Shown here: in pieces, positions 1-8,772 of the stretch
Layout: every line of letters starts with the position of its first letter
Numbering within the stretch: the stretch's first letter is position 1
DNA from: Candidatus Rokuibacteriota bacterium
Lineage (GTDB): Bacteria; Methylomirabilota; Methylomirabilia; Rokubacteriales; CSP1-6
Length of the DNA: 64,000 bases
Direction of reading: 5' to 3'
Assembly: GCA_016184125.1 (NCBI GenBank)
Contig: JACPDG010000052.1
Location: 1 to 64,000 of the forward strand
Notes under the pieces: generated by a model
The model's input: only the letters and a program-made list of their open reading frames with translations
What the model was told of the DNA's origin: nothing
Databases searched by the model: none
Translations under genes and position numbers: made by a program

Positions 1-125
1 AGCAGCACGGCCTCGAGGGCGAGTACCGCAACCGCCAGGAGAGAGCCTTCGCGCACGCGACTGCCGGCGCCGCGCGCGGCGCCGATCTCGCTCGTCCCGA
101 TCTCTCTCGCCCGAGCCACACGCAT
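1..125 (-). CDS. partial CDS, probable membrane or secreted protein N-terminus
   Basis: A reading frame opens at an ATG at 123-125 on the minus strand and runs off the window start, giving 41 residues. A GGGGAGG ribosome binding site lies 5 nt upstream of the ATG. After a charged, Ala/Gly-rich stretch the visible end turns hydrophobic (LLAVAVLALEAVL), as in a first membrane segment or signal anchor. I do not recognise the family. It is preceded by a sigma-54 promoter and a paired-palindrome site, so it is divergent from the copper operon at 682 and probably belongs to the same regulon. The rest of the gene lies outside the window. Confidence 0.5.
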   Translation of the reverse strand, partial: MRVARAREIGTSEIGAARGAGSRVREGSLLAVAVLALEAVL

Positions 126-151
126 GGCAGCCTCCCCGCCGCCTCCATCTC

Positions 152-167
152 CGCAATCACCGCGCCA
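152..167 (-). promoter_or_regulatory. sigma-54 promoter (-24/-12)
   Basis: On the minus strand the site reads TGGCGCGGTGATTGCG. It has GG and GC separated by 10 nt and TTGC at -12, matching the TGGCAC-N5-TTGCA consensus well. It lies 27 bp before the ATG of the partial gene ending at 125. Confidence 0.7.
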
Positions 168-233
168 GATCGGTCGAAAGACAGTAACCGCGCGTTACGA
201 GCCCTCGGGGTCTTCTCCGGGTGCTGCACGCGT

Positions 234-285
234 GACTTTTCGTCGAAGTCGAGTCGAGGGCCGCGCGGGTGGCTGACGCATTGTC
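234..285. promoter_or_regulatory. paired palindromic activator site
   Basis: GACTTTTCGTC (234-244) and GACGCATTGTC (275-285) start 41 bp apart. The nearer copy is 67 bp upstream of the -24 element at 152-167. Same architecture as nine other loci in the window. Confidence 0.7.
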
Positions 286-371
286 GGCGCGTCGCGGCAC
301 GTGGGTGCGAGAGCCTCGCGATGTCCCATCAGGAAGGCGAGCACGGCGAGCCCAACGAACGCCCCGCCGCT

Positions 372-419
372 GACGGAATGTCGCGCCGGCCGCCTTCCTG
401 GCGATTCAGTCGGAATGCG
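372..419. promoter_or_regulatory. palindromic activator site, second copy degenerate
   Basis: GACGGAATGTC (372-382) is a good copy. A degraded partner, GTCGGAATGCG (409-419), lies 37 bp on. The block resembles the pair at 22335-22386 in front of the paralogous small-protein locus. It probably serves the copA operon, but spacing and second copy are off-consensus. Confidence 0.45.
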
Positions 420-485
420 GGACGGATGCCCCACCGCGCCGGAGCACAGACCGTTGCAGGTGACGACCCCGGTCAAGTCTCGTCA

Positions 486-502
486 ATACCCGGTATGGGT
501 AT
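486..502. promoter_or_regulatory. CsoR-type copper operator, box 1
   Basis: ATACCCGGTATGGGTAT is a perfect 6-bp inverted repeat (ATACCC/GGGTAT) around 5 bp. This is the known form of CsoR operators in front of copper efflux genes. It lies 180 bp upstream of the copper ATPase start. Confidence 0.65.
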
Positions 503-588
503 ATCTGCTTTGCGGCGCCGCGCATGTGGTGCTGGAACGCGTGGACGAGTGATCGCGGGGCGGGACCGTCCTGCCGGGGCCGCCGGAT

Positions 589-604
589 TGGCCTCGATCT
601 TGTA
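589..604 (+). promoter_or_regulatory. candidate -24/-12 promoter of the copA operon
   Basis: TGGCCTCGATCTTGTA has the -24 GG and the correct 10-nt spacing, but TTGT instead of TTGC at -12. It is the best sigma-54-like match before copA. CsoR box 2 begins at its last base, so repressor binding would cover -12 to about +5. Confidence 0.35.
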
Positions 605-620
605 TACCCCCTCCGGGTAG
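604..620. promoter_or_regulatory. CsoR-type copper operator, box 2
   Basis: ATACCCCCTCCGGGTAG repeats the ATACCC-N5-GGGTAT pattern with one mismatch in the right arm. It is 62 bp before the copA ATG. Confidence 0.6.
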
Positions 621-681
621 CTGGTATCGGGGCGAGCGCTCGCCGCGCTCGGCCCCGAGACCGGAAGGAGGACAGTCAGAC

Positions 682-2757
682 ATGGCAATCGAGGTCGGCA
701 CCTTCGGACCGGCCACGGGCGTCGTGACCGCGGCGCCACCGGCGGTCCCGGACGCGCTCGAGCGGGAGACGGTCGCGCGCGGGCGCGAGTACCGCTCGCT
801 CATGCGCAAGTGGTGGTTCGGCGCCTCCATCGGCGTCGTTACGATGGTCATGAGCTACCCGTGGCTCTTCCCGGTGCTGCGGGAGTGGTTCCCGCGCGAG
901 AGCGCGCAGCTCTGGTGGGTGTGGGCGGGGATGGGTGTGGCGTCGCTCGCGGTGCTCGCCTACAGCGGCAACCAGTTCTTCACGGGCGCCTGGCAGGGGC
1001 TCCGGCACCGCTCGGCGAACATGCACACGCTGATCGCGATGGGGACCGGGATCGCCTGGGTCTACTCGACGATCGCCCTCCTGGTCCCCGAGCTGTTCCC
1101 GGCGTCCGAGTACACCGAGGTGTATTACGACGTCACCGTCGTGGTCACGGCGCTCGTCGTGCTGGGCCTGGCGATGGAGCTCAGGGCGAAAGGGCGAACC
1201 TCGGACGCGATCAAGAAGCTGATCGGGCTCCAGGCGAAGACCGCGCGGGTGGTGCGCGACGGCCAGGAGATCGACGTGCCGGTGGAGGCGGTCGCGGTCG
1301 GCGATCTCGTGGTCGTGCGCCCGGGGGAGAAGATCCCGGTCGACGGCGAGATCGCCGATGGCGCCTCCGCCCTCGACGAGTCGATGGTCACCGGCGAGTC
1401 GATGCCGGTGGAGAAGCGGGTCGGCGACGACGTGATCGGCGCCACCATCAATCGGACCGGCGCCTTCCGGTTCCGGGCGACCAGGGTCGGCAAGGACACG
1501 GCGCTCGCGAGCATCATCCGCATGGTCCAGGACGCCCAGGGCTCGAAGGTCCCGGTCCAGCGGATCGTCGACGTGGTCTCGGGCTACTTCACGCCGGCGG
1601 TCGCGATCCTGGCGATCCTCGGCTTCATGGCCTGGTACACCTTCGGGCCGGCCCCGGCCCTCGTGTACGCGCTGATCGTCGCGGTGACGACGCTGATCAT
1701 CGCCTGCCCGTGCGCGCTCGGCATGGCGACGCCGATGTCGCTCACGACCGGGGTCGGCCTCGGCGCGCTCAACGGGATCCTCATCCGCGGCGGCGAGGCG
1801 CTCCAGACGGCGCAGAAGCTCCAGACGATCGTCCTGGACAAGACGGGCACGATCACGCACGGCAAGCCCGTGTTGACCGATGTCGTGGTCGCTGGCCCCT
1901 TCCCGGAGGACGAGCTGCTCCGCCTCGCCGGTGGCGTCGAGAAGTCCTCGGAGCACCCTCTGGCCGCCGCGATCGTGGAAGCGGCGGTGGCCCGCGGCCT
2001 CGCGCTTCCGGACGCCGAGGCGTTCAACGCGGTTCCGGGGCACGGCATCGAGGCCCGCGTGGACGGCCGATCGGTCTTGCTGGGGAACCTCAAGCTCATG
2101 CGCGATCGCGAGGTCCCGGTCGGCACGCTCGAGGCCGAGGCCCTGCGGCTGTCCGACGAGGGCAAGACGCCGATGTACGTGGCGATCGACGACAAGCCCG
2201 CAGGCATCGTCGCGGTCGCCGATACCGTCAAGGCGGACTCCCGGGAAGCGATCCGCGCGCTGAGCGCGATGGGACTCGAGGTCGTGATGATGACCGGTGA
2301 CAACGAGCGCACCGCCCGCGCCATCGCGCGCGAGGTCGGGGTCGAGCGCGTGCTGAGCGAGGTGCTGCCCGAGGACAAGGCGGCGCAGGTCCAGATGCTC
2401 CAGCTCGAGGGCAAGACGGTCGGCATGGTCGGCGACGGCATCAACGACGCGCCGGCCCTGGCGCAGGCGGACGTGGGGTTCGCCATCGGCACCGGCACCG
2501 ACGTGGCCATCGCCGCCTCGGACATCACGCTGATCAAGGGCAGCTTGCGGGGCGTGGTGATGGCGATCCAGATCAGCCGGGCGACGATGCTCGGGCTGCC
2601 GGTCGCGCTCGGCGCGCTCTACCCGGTGTTCGGGATCCTCCTGTCGCCGCTCCTGGCCGCGCTGGCCATGTCGTTCAGCTCGGTGACCGTGATCGCCAAC
2701 GCCAACCGGCTCAAGCGCTGGAAGCCGAAGGGGCTCCCGAGGAGGGCAGAGGCATGA
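682..2757 (+). CDS. copA: P1B-type copper-exporting ATPase, lacking an N-terminal HMA domain
   Basis: A 691-residue P-type ATPase that should pump Cu(I) across the inner membrane using ATP. Visible motifs: TGES of the actuator domain near residue 238, the CPC metal-binding triad near 342 in membrane helix 6, DKTGT with the phosphorylated Asp near 386, the SEHP motif near 424, TGDN near 538 and GDGINDAP near 584. The last helix has [12 protein letters not shown], like the copper-type helix 8. The N-terminus is short and has no CxxC metal-binding domain, unlike the second ATPase at 45.3 kb. The start is supported by GGAAGGAGGAC upstream. Its stop overlaps the next ATG (ATGA). CsoR boxes upstream support copper regulation. 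Confidence 0.93.
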   Translation: MAIEVGTFGPATGVVTAAPPAVPDALERETVARGREYRSLMRKWWFGASIGVVTMVMSYPWLFPVLREWFPRESAQLWWVWAGMGVASLAVLAYSGNQFFTGAWQGLRHRSANMHTLIAMGTGIAWVYSTIALLVPELFPASEYTEVYYDVTVVVTALVVLGLAMELRAKGRTSDAIKKLIGLQAKTARVVRDGQEIDVPVEAVAVGDLVVVRPGEKIPVDGEIADGASALDESMVTGESMPVEKRVGDDVIGATINRTGAFRFRATRVGKDTALASIIRMVQDAQGSKVPVQRIVDVVSGYFTPAVAILAILGFMAWYTFGPAPALVYALIVAVTTLIIACPCALGMATPMSLTTGVGLGALNGILIRGGEALQTAQKLQTIVLDKTGTITHGKPVLTDVVVAGPFPEDELLRLAGGVEKSSEHPLAAAIVEAAVARGLALPDAEAFNAVPGHGIEARVDGRSVLLGNLKLMRDREVPVGTLEAEALRLSDEGKTPMYVAIDDKPAGIVAVADTVKADSREAIRALSAMGLEVVMMTGDNERTARAIAREVGVERVLSEVLPEDKAAQVQMLQLEGKTVGMVGDGINDAPALAQADVGFAIGTGTDVAIAASDITLIKGSLRGVVMAIQISRATMLGLPVALGALYPVFGILLSPLLAALAMSFSSVTVIANANRLKRWKPKGLPRRAEA

Positions 2758-3134
2758 CGTGGGACACCATCGTCGTCAACGCGGTCGGTCTTGCGCTGAT
2801 CGCGTTCATCGTCTGGTTCTTCTGGCTGGTCAAGACGAAGGGCGCGCGGGCGGCGCTCACGAGCGGCGGGTACCAGGAGCAAATGGTCCTGGTGAAGGGC
2901 GGCTACACGCCCGACGCGATCGTGGTCGAGCGCGGCAAGCCCGTCCGCCTGAACTTCGTCCGGCAGGAGTCGGCGGCGTGCAGCGAGATGGTGCTGCTGC
3001 CGGCGTTCGGCAAGAGCGCGAACCTGCCCGAGGGTGAGACGGTCGCGGTCGAGTTCATGCCGGCGGAGCCGGGCGAGTACGAGTTCAGCTGCCAGATGGG
3101 GATGCTCCGCGGGCGGGTCATCGTCGAAGCGTGA
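2754..3134 (+). CDS. membrane-anchored cupredoxin
   Basis: A 126-residue protein with an N-terminal membrane helix (residues about 6-28, [16 protein letters not shown]) and a C-terminal cupredoxin beta-sandwich. Candidate metal ligands are the Cys in ESAACSEM, the Cys in [10 protein letters not shown] and the flanking Met residues. The ATG overlaps the copA stop by four bases, so the two are translationally coupled. It probably binds copper on the outer face of the membrane and hands it to, or takes it from, the ATPase. Family assignment is firm; the direction of copper transfer is inference. Confidence 0.85.
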   Translation: MTWDTIVVNAVGLALIAFIVWFFWLVKTKGARAALTSGGYQEQMVLVKGGYTPDAIVVERGKPVRLNFVRQESAACSEMVLLPAFGKSANLPEGETVAVEFMPAEPGEYEFSCQMGMLRGRVIVEA

Positions 3135-3147
3135 GGAGGACAAGGAC

Positions 3148-3396
3148 ATGGAATGGCTGCAGGCGAACTGGCTCTGGCTGCTGCTGGGACTCGGCGTGGT
3201 GTGGTTCCTCTTCCGCGGCGGCGGCTGCGGCATGGGCGGGCACGGATCGCATGATTCGGGACAGCAGAGAGACACGATCGGCGACTCCCCCGCCGAGCAC
3301 GGCGCGCATAACGGCGCCGGCTCACATGACGGACATCGCCGCGACGAAGCGACGGCGGCTCCCCGCGGCGAGCGCAGGCACCGCGGAGGCTGCTGA
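3148..3396 (+). CDS. small membrane protein with Gly/Cys/His-rich tail (DUF2933-like)
   Basis: 82 residues: one membrane helix (WLQANWLWLLLGLGVVWFLF), then GGGCGMGGHGSH, and a His-rich hydrophilic tail ending HRGGC. Such Cys/His-rich tails suggest metal binding, but no function is established. GAGGAGGAC precedes the ATG, 14 bp after the cupredoxin stop. A near-identical paralogue is at 22679-22927, more distant relatives are at 44314 and 47716, and a C-terminal fragment is at 16715. All intact copies sit in or next to copper genes. The DUF2933 label is from memory of the motif pattern. Confidence 0.8.
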   Translation: MEWLQANWLWLLLGLGVVWFLFRGGGCGMGGHGSHDSGQQRDTIGDSPAEHGAHNGAGSHDGHRRDEATAAPRGERRHRGGC

Positions 3397-3422
3397 GCCG
3401 AGGACGGGAAAGAGGTGACACG

Positions 3423-5327
3423 GTGGAACCGAGACAGCAGACGTTCTCGATCTGGTACTTCCTGGCGGCGCTCGTCGGGCTGCTGCTGCTGCAGTCCGTC
3501 CTGTTCCGGCCGCACGCGGAGGACCTCACCTACAGCGACTTCAAGACGCTGCTCGGGAAGGGCAAGGTCGTCGAGGTCACGCTCGACCGGCAGGCGATCA
3601 CGGGGATGGTGACCGCCGACGGGCTCGAGGCCGTGCTGCCCAAGGAGAAGATCGAGGGGCTCGAGCGCTACGGCAAGGGCGCGCACCGCTTCGTGACGGC
3701 GCGGGTCGACGACCCGAGCCTCGTCCCGGCGCTCGAAGCGGCCAAGGTGAAGTTCACCGGGCGCGTGGAGAACACCTGGCTGTCGACGCTGCTCTCCTGG
3801 GTGCTCCCCGCGGTGGTCTTCGTGGGCGTGTGGTCGCTTCTCATGCGGCGCATGAACCCGACGGGGGGGCTCATGTCGATCGGCAAGAGCCGGGCGAAGG
3901 TCTACGTCGAGAAGAGCACGGGCGTCACGTTCGACGACGTCGCGGGGATCGACGAGGCGCGCGCCGAGCTGGTGGAGCTCGTGGACTTCCTGAAGTCACC
4001 CGATCGGTACCGCCGGCTGGGTGGCCGCATTCCCAAGGGGGCTCTCCTCGTCGGCCCGCCGGGCACCGGCAAGACGCTCCTGGCCAAGGCGGTCGCCGGC
4101 GAGGCCGGCGTGCCGTTCTTCAGCCTGAGCGGGTCGGACTTCGTGGAGATGTTCGTCGGCGTAGGCGCGGCGCGCGTGCGCGACCTCTTCGAGCAGGCTC
4201 AGGCGAAGGCGCCGACCATCATCTTCATCGACGAGCTGGACGCGCTCGGCAAGGCCCGCGGCGTGGGCCCGGTGGTCGGGGGCCACGACGAGCGCGAGCA
4301 GACGCTGAACCAGCTCCTCGCGGAGATGGACGGCTTCGACACGGAGAAGGGCGTCATCATCCTGGCCGCCACCAACCGGCCGGAGATCCTCGATCCGGCG
4401 CTGCTCCGCCCCGGCCGCTTCGACCGGCAGATCGTCATCGACCGTCCCGACCTCAAGGGGCGAGAGAAGATCCTCGCCGTCCACACGCGAGGCGTGACGC
4501 TCGCGCCGTCCGTGGACCTCGGGCTCATCGCGGCGCGGACGGCGGGGTTCGTCGGCGCCGACCTCGCCAACCTGGTGAACGAGGCCGCCCTCGGCGCCGC
4601 CCGCGGCGGCAAGGCCACGGTGGAGATGGAGGACTTCGACGCCGCGATCGACCGCATCGTCGGTGGGCTCGAGCGGAAGTCCCGCGTCATCTCCCCCCGC
4701 GAGAAGGAGATCGTCGCGTACCACGAGGCCGGGCACGCGCTCGTGGCCGAGAGCCGGCCGCACGCCGATCGGGTGGCGAAGATCTCGATCATCCCGCGCG
4801 GGGTCGCCGCGCTCGGGTACACGCAGCAGCAGCCGACGGAGGACCGGTACCTGATGACGCGGGCCGAGCTGCTCGACCGCCTCGACGTCCTGCTCGGCGG
4901 CCGGGTGGCCGAGGAGATTGTCTTCGGGGACGTGTCCACGGGCGCTCAGGACGACCTCCAGAAGGCGACGGACCTCGTGCGCCACATGGTGACGCGCTAC
5001 GGGATGAGCGAGACCCTGGGCCTGGCGGCGCTCGAGGGACCGCGGCACCCGCTGTTCCTCCAGGTGCCCGGGGCGAGCGCGCGGGAGTACAGCGAGCGCA
5101 CGGCGGCGGCGATCGACGACGAGGTGCAGGTCCTGCTCCAGGCGGCGCACGACCGGGCGCGGGAGACGCTGACGGCCCGGCGCAGCGCGCTCGAGGCGCT
5201 CGGAAAGCTCCTGATCGATCGAGAGGTCGTCGACGGGGAGAACGTCCGGCGCCTGATCGCGGCCCACGATCCTGCCCGAGAGAGCGCCGACAACCTGGCC
5301 TGCAGTGACGATGGCCCGACGACGTGA
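3423..5327 (+). CDS. ftsH: ATP-dependent zinc metalloprotease FtsH
   Basis: 634 residues with a GTG start. Two membrane helices (about 9-27 and 119-141) flank a periplasmic domain. The AAA module has Walker A GPPGTGKT at 211-218, Walker B IIFIDE near 266-271 and the second region of homology ending RPGRFDR. The zinc site is HEAGH at 434-438 with an Asp ligand in TGAQDDLQ. It unfolds and degrades damaged or unassembled membrane proteins. It sits in the copper ATPase operon and is followed by HtrA, with HflK and HflC convergent downstream. The context suggests a membrane protein clearance module induced with copper stress, perhaps beside a housekeeping FtsH elsewhere. Confidence 0.95.
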   Translation: MEPRQQTFSIWYFLAALVGLLLLQSVLFRPHAEDLTYSDFKTLLGKGKVVEVTLDRQAITGMVTADGLEAVLPKEKIEGLERYGKGAHRFVTARVDDPSLVPALEAAKVKFTGRVENTWLSTLLSWVLPAVVFVGVWSLLMRRMNPTGGLMSIGKSRAKVYVEKSTGVTFDDVAGIDEARAELVELVDFLKSPDRYRRLGGRIPKGALLVGPPGTGKTLLAKAVAGEAGVPFFSLSGSDFVEMFVGVGAARVRDLFEQAQAKAPTIIFIDELDALGKARGVGPVVGGHDEREQTLNQLLAEMDGFDTEKGVIILAATNRPEILDPALLRPGRFDRQIVIDRPDLKGREKILAVHTRGVTLAPSVDLGLIAARTAGFVGADLANLVNEAALGAARGGKATVEMEDFDAAIDRIVGGLERKSRVISPREKEIVAYHEAGHALVAESRPHADRVAKISIIPRGVAALGYTQQQPTEDRYLMTRAELLDRLDVLLGGRVAEEIVFGDVSTGAQDDLQKATDLVRHMVTRYGMSETLGLAALEGPRHPLFLQVPGASAREYSERTAAAIDDEVQVLLQAAHDRARETLTARRSALEALGKLLIDREVVDGENVRRLIAAHDPARESADNLACSDDGPTT

Positions 5328-6516
5328 AAGTGAGAAAGCGATGCTGAAAAGGATGCGCACGTGGCTCGTCGCGATCGGTGGTACCGCCCTGTTCCTGGTG
5401 CTCGCGTACGTGTTCTACGCCGGAGGCATGCAGCTGACAGCGTCGTCCGCGTCGCCTCCCGGAGGATCGTCGGTCGCGCTGCCCGCAGCGTCGGCCGCCC
5501 CGCCCCCGCCGGCGGGCGCTCACCCGGAGTCGTTCGCGGGCATCGCGGAGGCCGTGAAGCCGGCCGTCGTCAACGTCGCCACGGTCGGGCCCGCGGCGGG
5601 CGCGGGCCCACGCGGGCTGGACCCGTACCGCGAGTTCCTGGAGCGCTACTTCGGGGAGGGCGCGGTGCCGGCCGAGCCGCGCCAGAGCCTCGGCTCCGGC
5701 GTGATCGTGGATCAGGAAGGCTTCGTCGTCACCAACAACCACGTGATCGAGAACGCCCGGATGATCATGGTGCGGCTCGGCGACGAGGAGGAGTACGAGG
5801 CGCGCGTGGTGGGCCGCGACCGCGCCACCGACCTGGCGCTGCTGAAGATCGACGCCCGCCGGACGTTTCCGGCCGCGAGGCTCGGTGACTCGGACGCGCT
5901 CCGCGTCGGCGAGTGGGTGCTCGCCATCGGAAGCCCGTTCGGGCTCGAGCAGACGGTGACGGCCGGGATCGTGAGTGCGAAGGGCCGCGTGATCGGCGCG
6001 GGCCCGTACGACGACTTCATCCAGACCGACGCGGCTGTCAACCCGGGGAACTCCGGGGGGCCGCTGCTCACCACCCGGGGCGAGGTCGTGGGCATCAACA
6101 GCGCGATCTTCAGCCAGAGCGGCGGCTCGATCGGCATCGGCTTCGCGATCCCCATCAACCTCGCGAAGGAGCTGATCCCGCAGTTCAAGGCTCGCGGGCG
6201 CGTGTCGCGCGGCTGGCTCGGCGTCGCCATCGCTCCGCTCACGCCGGACCTGGTGAAGCGACTGGGCCGCGCGACCCGCGACGGCGCGCTCGTCACCGAG
6301 GTGGTCGCGGGTGGCCCGGCCGCCCGGGCGGGAGTGCGCGCCGGCGACCTGATCGTCGCGTTCCGGGGTGCATCCGTCCGTCGCGCCGGGGAGCTGCCAC
6401 GCCTCGTCGCCAAGGCGCCGGCAGAAAGCACGGCGGAGGTCACGCTGGTGCGCGAGGGCCGCGAGCAGACGGTGAGGATCACGCTCGGAGAGCTCCCCGA
6501 GCGGCCGCGACGGTGA
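5311..6516 (+). CDS. HtrA/DegP-type periplasmic serine protease with one PDZ domain
   Basis: About 400 residues. An N-terminal signal anchor (WLVAIGGTALFLVLAYVF) is followed by a low-complexity Ala/Pro linker and a trypsin-like domain with His in TNNHVIEN, Asp in ATDLALLK and Ser in NPGNSGGP. One PDZ domain covers about the last 100 residues. It should degrade or chaperone misfolded proteins on the outer face of the membrane. The frame opens at GTG 5305. ATG 5311 overlaps the ftsH end and ATG 5341 would clear it; none has a strong ribosome binding site, so the exact start is open. Confidence 0.9.
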   Translation: MARRRESEKAMLKRMRTWLVAIGGTALFLVLAYVFYAGGMQLTASSASPPGGSSVALPAASAAPPPPAGAHPESFAGIAEAVKPAVVNVATVGPAAGAGPRGLDPYREFLERYFGEGAVPAEPRQSLGSGVIVDQEGFVVTNNHVIENARMIMVRLGDEEEYEARVVGRDRATDLALLKIDARRTFPAARLGDSDALRVGEWVLAIGSPFGLEQTVTAGIVSAKGRVIGAGPYDDFIQTDAAVNPGNSGGPLLTTRGEVVGINSAIFSQSGGSIGIGFAIPINLAKELIPQFKARGRVSRGWLGVAIAPLTPDLVKRLGRATRDGALVTEVVAGGPAARAGVRAGDLIVAFRGASVRRAGELPRLVAKAPAESTAEVTLVREGREQTVRITLGELPERPRR

Positions 6517-6612
6517 CGGGCCGAGCGACGCCAGGGAACACGAGAGTGGTGACGACGGGATGAAGCACGGGGCATCGCGGATGGTCGAGAGCACGACGAG
6601 CGAGGGGGCGCC

Positions 6613-7710
6613 GTGATGAGGGCCAGGACATACGATGCGATCATCGCCGGCGCGAGCTTCGCCGGGCTCGCGGTGGCGCGCGAGCTCCACGGACGCGTGC
6701 TGCTCCTCGACCGGTACCCGGTCGGCGAGCACCAGACCTCGGCCTGTGGCACGCCGCTCTGGATCGCCGAGCAGCTCGGAGTCAAAGAAAGCGTGCTCCA
6801 GGTGCACCGGCGCGCGGTGGTGCACACGCCCACGCGCACGGTCATCTACGACGCGTTGGAACTCCCGTACTGCACCTTCGACTACCGGCGCTTCTGTCAT
6901 GGCCTGCTCGTGCAGAGCGATGCCGAGTTCCGCAGGACGACCGTGCGCAGCCTCCGCGACGGCGTCGTCGAGACCGACGCGGGCCGGTTCGAGGCGCCCG
7001 TGATCGTCGATGCGTCCGGCTGGCACCGCGCGCTCGTGGGCGGTCCTGCGCTGGCGACGCGCCGGGTGCGGCTCAGCTTCGGTCTCGAGACCGAAGCGGG
7101 GTACACAGGGGACGACCTCTACTTCTGGGTGGACCCGACGATCCTCGAGGAGGGCGCCGCATGGCTCTTCCCCATCGGCGGCCGGAGCCGCGTCGGGGTC
7201 GGCAGTTACGCGGGAGCCTCGAAGCTGCGAGGGCCGCTCGAGCGCTTCCTCGGCGGTCTCGACCTGGTACCGGGCAGCTTCCACGGAACCTACTTCCCCG
7301 CAGGGCTCGCGGCGCCCACCGTGGGACGCGTGTTCGCGGTCGGCGACGCAGGCGGCCACTGCTTGCCCCTCACCGGCGAGGGCATCCGCCCCGCCGTCTA
7401 CTTCGGGCGCATGCTTGGCGGGATCGCCCAGGGGGTGATCGACGGCCGCCTCTCGCTCGAGAGCGCGCTTGCGACCTATCGCCGGCGCGTGCTCGCCCAT
7501 CGCAGTGCCTACCGGCTGCTGCGCGCGATCCAGTGGGTCGTGCAGAAGGCGCCCGGTGCGTGGCTCGGGTCACTCGCCGAGCTGAGCCTTCGCCCATGGC
7601 TCTTCCGCCGCTGGTGGCCGGCCTATCTTCGGTTCGGCCGCGCCGGCATGCTCGATGAGCGGATGGGGGCGGCGGTCTTCACCATTCGATCCCAGCCCAC
7701 CGGTCAGTGA
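6613..7710 (+). CDS. FAD-dependent oxidoreductase, geranylgeranyl-reductase-like
   Basis: 365 residues. The N-terminal dinucleotide-binding fold reads DAIIAGASFAGLAVAREL. A second FAD motif, VFAVGDAGGHCLPLTGEGI, lies near residue 240. This layout is typical of the geranylgeranyl reductase/FixC-like flavoprotein family, which reduces isoprenoid chains of lipids or quinones. The frame starts GTG 6613, directly followed by ATG 6616; GAGGGGG precedes both. It lies 96 bp after htrA on the same strand. A role in membrane lipid adjustment would fit the operon, but the substrate cannot be read from sequence. Confidence 0.75.
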   Translation: MMRARTYDAIIAGASFAGLAVARELHGRVLLLDRYPVGEHQTSACGTPLWIAEQLGVKESVLQVHRRAVVHTPTRTVIYDALELPYCTFDYRRFCHGLLVQSDAEFRRTTVRSLRDGVVETDAGRFEAPVIVDASGWHRALVGGPALATRRVRLSFGLETEAGYTGDDLYFWVDPTILEEGAAWLFPIGGRSRVGVGSYAGASKLRGPLERFLGGLDLVPGSFHGTYFPAGLAAPTVGRVFAVGDAGGHCLPLTGEGIRPAVYFGRMLGGIAQGVIDGRLSLESALATYRRRVLAHRSAYRLLRAIQWVVQKAPGAWLGSLAELSLRPWLFRRWWPAYLRFGRAGMLDERMGAAVFTIRSQPTGQ

Positions 7711-7737
7711 GCAGATCCGATCGACGGAGGTGACGTC

Positions 7738-8136
7738 ATGGCCAAGGATCCGGCGACCCTCGCGCGGCTGCCCGAGCTCGCACGGAACCTCTGGTGGAGC
7801 TGGCACCTCGTGCAGGGCGTGGACGTCTGGCTCAACACGCCGCGCCCGCCGGTCGAGGCGAGCGGGACGAGCGGCGAGAAGGCGGCGGTGAACGGCGCGC
7901 CGAACCTGGGCGTCCTGGACGGCTGGTGGGCCGAGGGGTGCGACGGCACGAACGGCTGGGCGATCGGCGCGCCCTGGCGAGAGGGTGAGCCGGACGAAGC
8001 GCGCGCCGCCGCCGACGCCGAGGCGCTCTACCGGCTGCTCGAAACGGAGGTCACGCCCCGCTTTTCCGCCCGACGCATGGTGAAGGAGTACGTGGAGAGC
8101 CTCTACCTCCCGGCGTGGCCCGGCCGTCGCCGTTGA
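7738..8136 (+). pseudogene. alpha-glucan phosphorylase remnant with two in-frame internal deletions
   Basis: 132 residues, still open. Residues 1-22 match a phosphorylase N-terminus ([12 protein letters not shown]). The text then jumps straight to the C-terminal catalytic region ([29 protein letters not shown] with the PLP-lysine position, VLDGWWAEG), and jumps again before [15 protein letters not shown]. Full-length enzymes are roughly 700-850 residues, so most of the protein is missing at two clean junctions. It cannot be a working phosphorylase. Either decay by deletion or an assembly collapse would explain it. Confidence 0.8.
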
Positions 8137-8231
8137 CCGGCAGGCTCGCGATCGCGCTCGTGGTCATCCTCGTCTGGAGCGCGTGCTTCGTTGTGATCGC
8201 CGCCGACCGGCCGCCGGCGCGCTGGAGATGA
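8115..8231 (+). CDS. possible 38-residue single-span membrane peptide
   Basis: A GTG-started frame overlapping the end of the phosphorylase remnant. It encodes a short basic N-terminus, one hydrophobic helix ([20 protein letters not shown]) and a basic tail ending in TGA. There is no clear ribosome binding site and no recognised family. The amphipathic-plus-helix pattern is plausible for a small membrane protein, but chance is possible in GC-rich DNA. Confidence 0.25.
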   Translation: MARPSPLTGRLAIALVVILVWSACFVVIAADRPPARWR

Positions 8232-8275
8232 CCGCGGGGCGCCCCGGGCCGGCGCCCGGGGGTGACCGGGACGGA

Positions 8276-8767
8276 TCACCGCCCGTGGAGCAGGTCCCTG
8301 AGCAGGGGCCACCCGCCGGCGATGAGGAAGAGCCCGACCATCACGAGCAGGATGCCGAGGAGCTGGTCGAGATCCCGGCTCACGGCGCTGAAGTACCGCG
8401 GGAGGCGGTGCGCCAGCGCCGCCGACGCGAGGAAGACGGCGAGGCTCGCCGCGCTGTAGAGAAAGACGGGCGGCAGTCCCGGGTTCGGCGCGACCGCCAC
8501 CGCCCGGAACAGCGAGCTGTTCGCCACGGCCCCGAAGGTCACCCCGACCGCCAGCATCCCGAGCAAGAGACGCGGTCCCCCGGGGACGAGCGCCGCCGCC
8601 CCCTCGCTGAGGGCGATCCAGAGGGCGACGCCGATCGACACGCCCCCGAAGTACCAGCTCGTGAAGACGTCGGGCCTGACGTGAAAGTTCCGGGCGAAGT
8701 ACGGGATGCTGAGGAAGACGGGGACGAGCGTCGTCGCCGCGACGAGCGAGAACCAGAGCCAGCTCAT
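8276..8767 (-). CDS. multi-span membrane protein of unknown function
   Basis: 163 residues with about five hydrophobic helices and the segment GAVANSSLFRAVAVAPNPG, which resembles half of an EamA-type drug/metabolite transporter. It starts 5 bp after the upstream HflK stop, so it is the last gene of the PpiC-HflK operon. A half-size transporter or a quality-control partner are both possible. No motif settles its role. Confidence 0.65.
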   Translation of the reverse strand: MSWLWFSLVAATTLVPVFLSIPYFARNFHVRPDVFTSWYFGGVSIGVALWIALSEGAAALVPGGPRLLLGMLAVGVTFGAVANSSLFRAVAVAPNPGLPPVFLYSAASLAVFLASAALAHRLPRYFSAVSRDLDQLLGILLVMVGLFLIAGGWPLLRDLLHGR

Positions 8768-8772
8768 TCCTG

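Noticed and set aside
442-458. sigma-54 promoter at GGAGCACAGACCGTTGCA upstream of copA
   Set aside because: The TTGCA is good, but the spacing from GG to GC is 14 nt instead of 10.
676-2043. Long minus-strand reading frame (455 codons) opposite the copper ATPase
   Set aside because: Its Arg/Asp/His-rich composition is the usual antisense shadow of a GC-rich gene, and the + frame carries all ATPase motifs.
682-7710. A transmissible heat-resistance (LHR/tLST) island
   Set aside because: FtsH and HtrA are shared with such islands, but Hsp20, ClpK, YfdX, HdeD and KefB are absent, and copper genes lead the operon.
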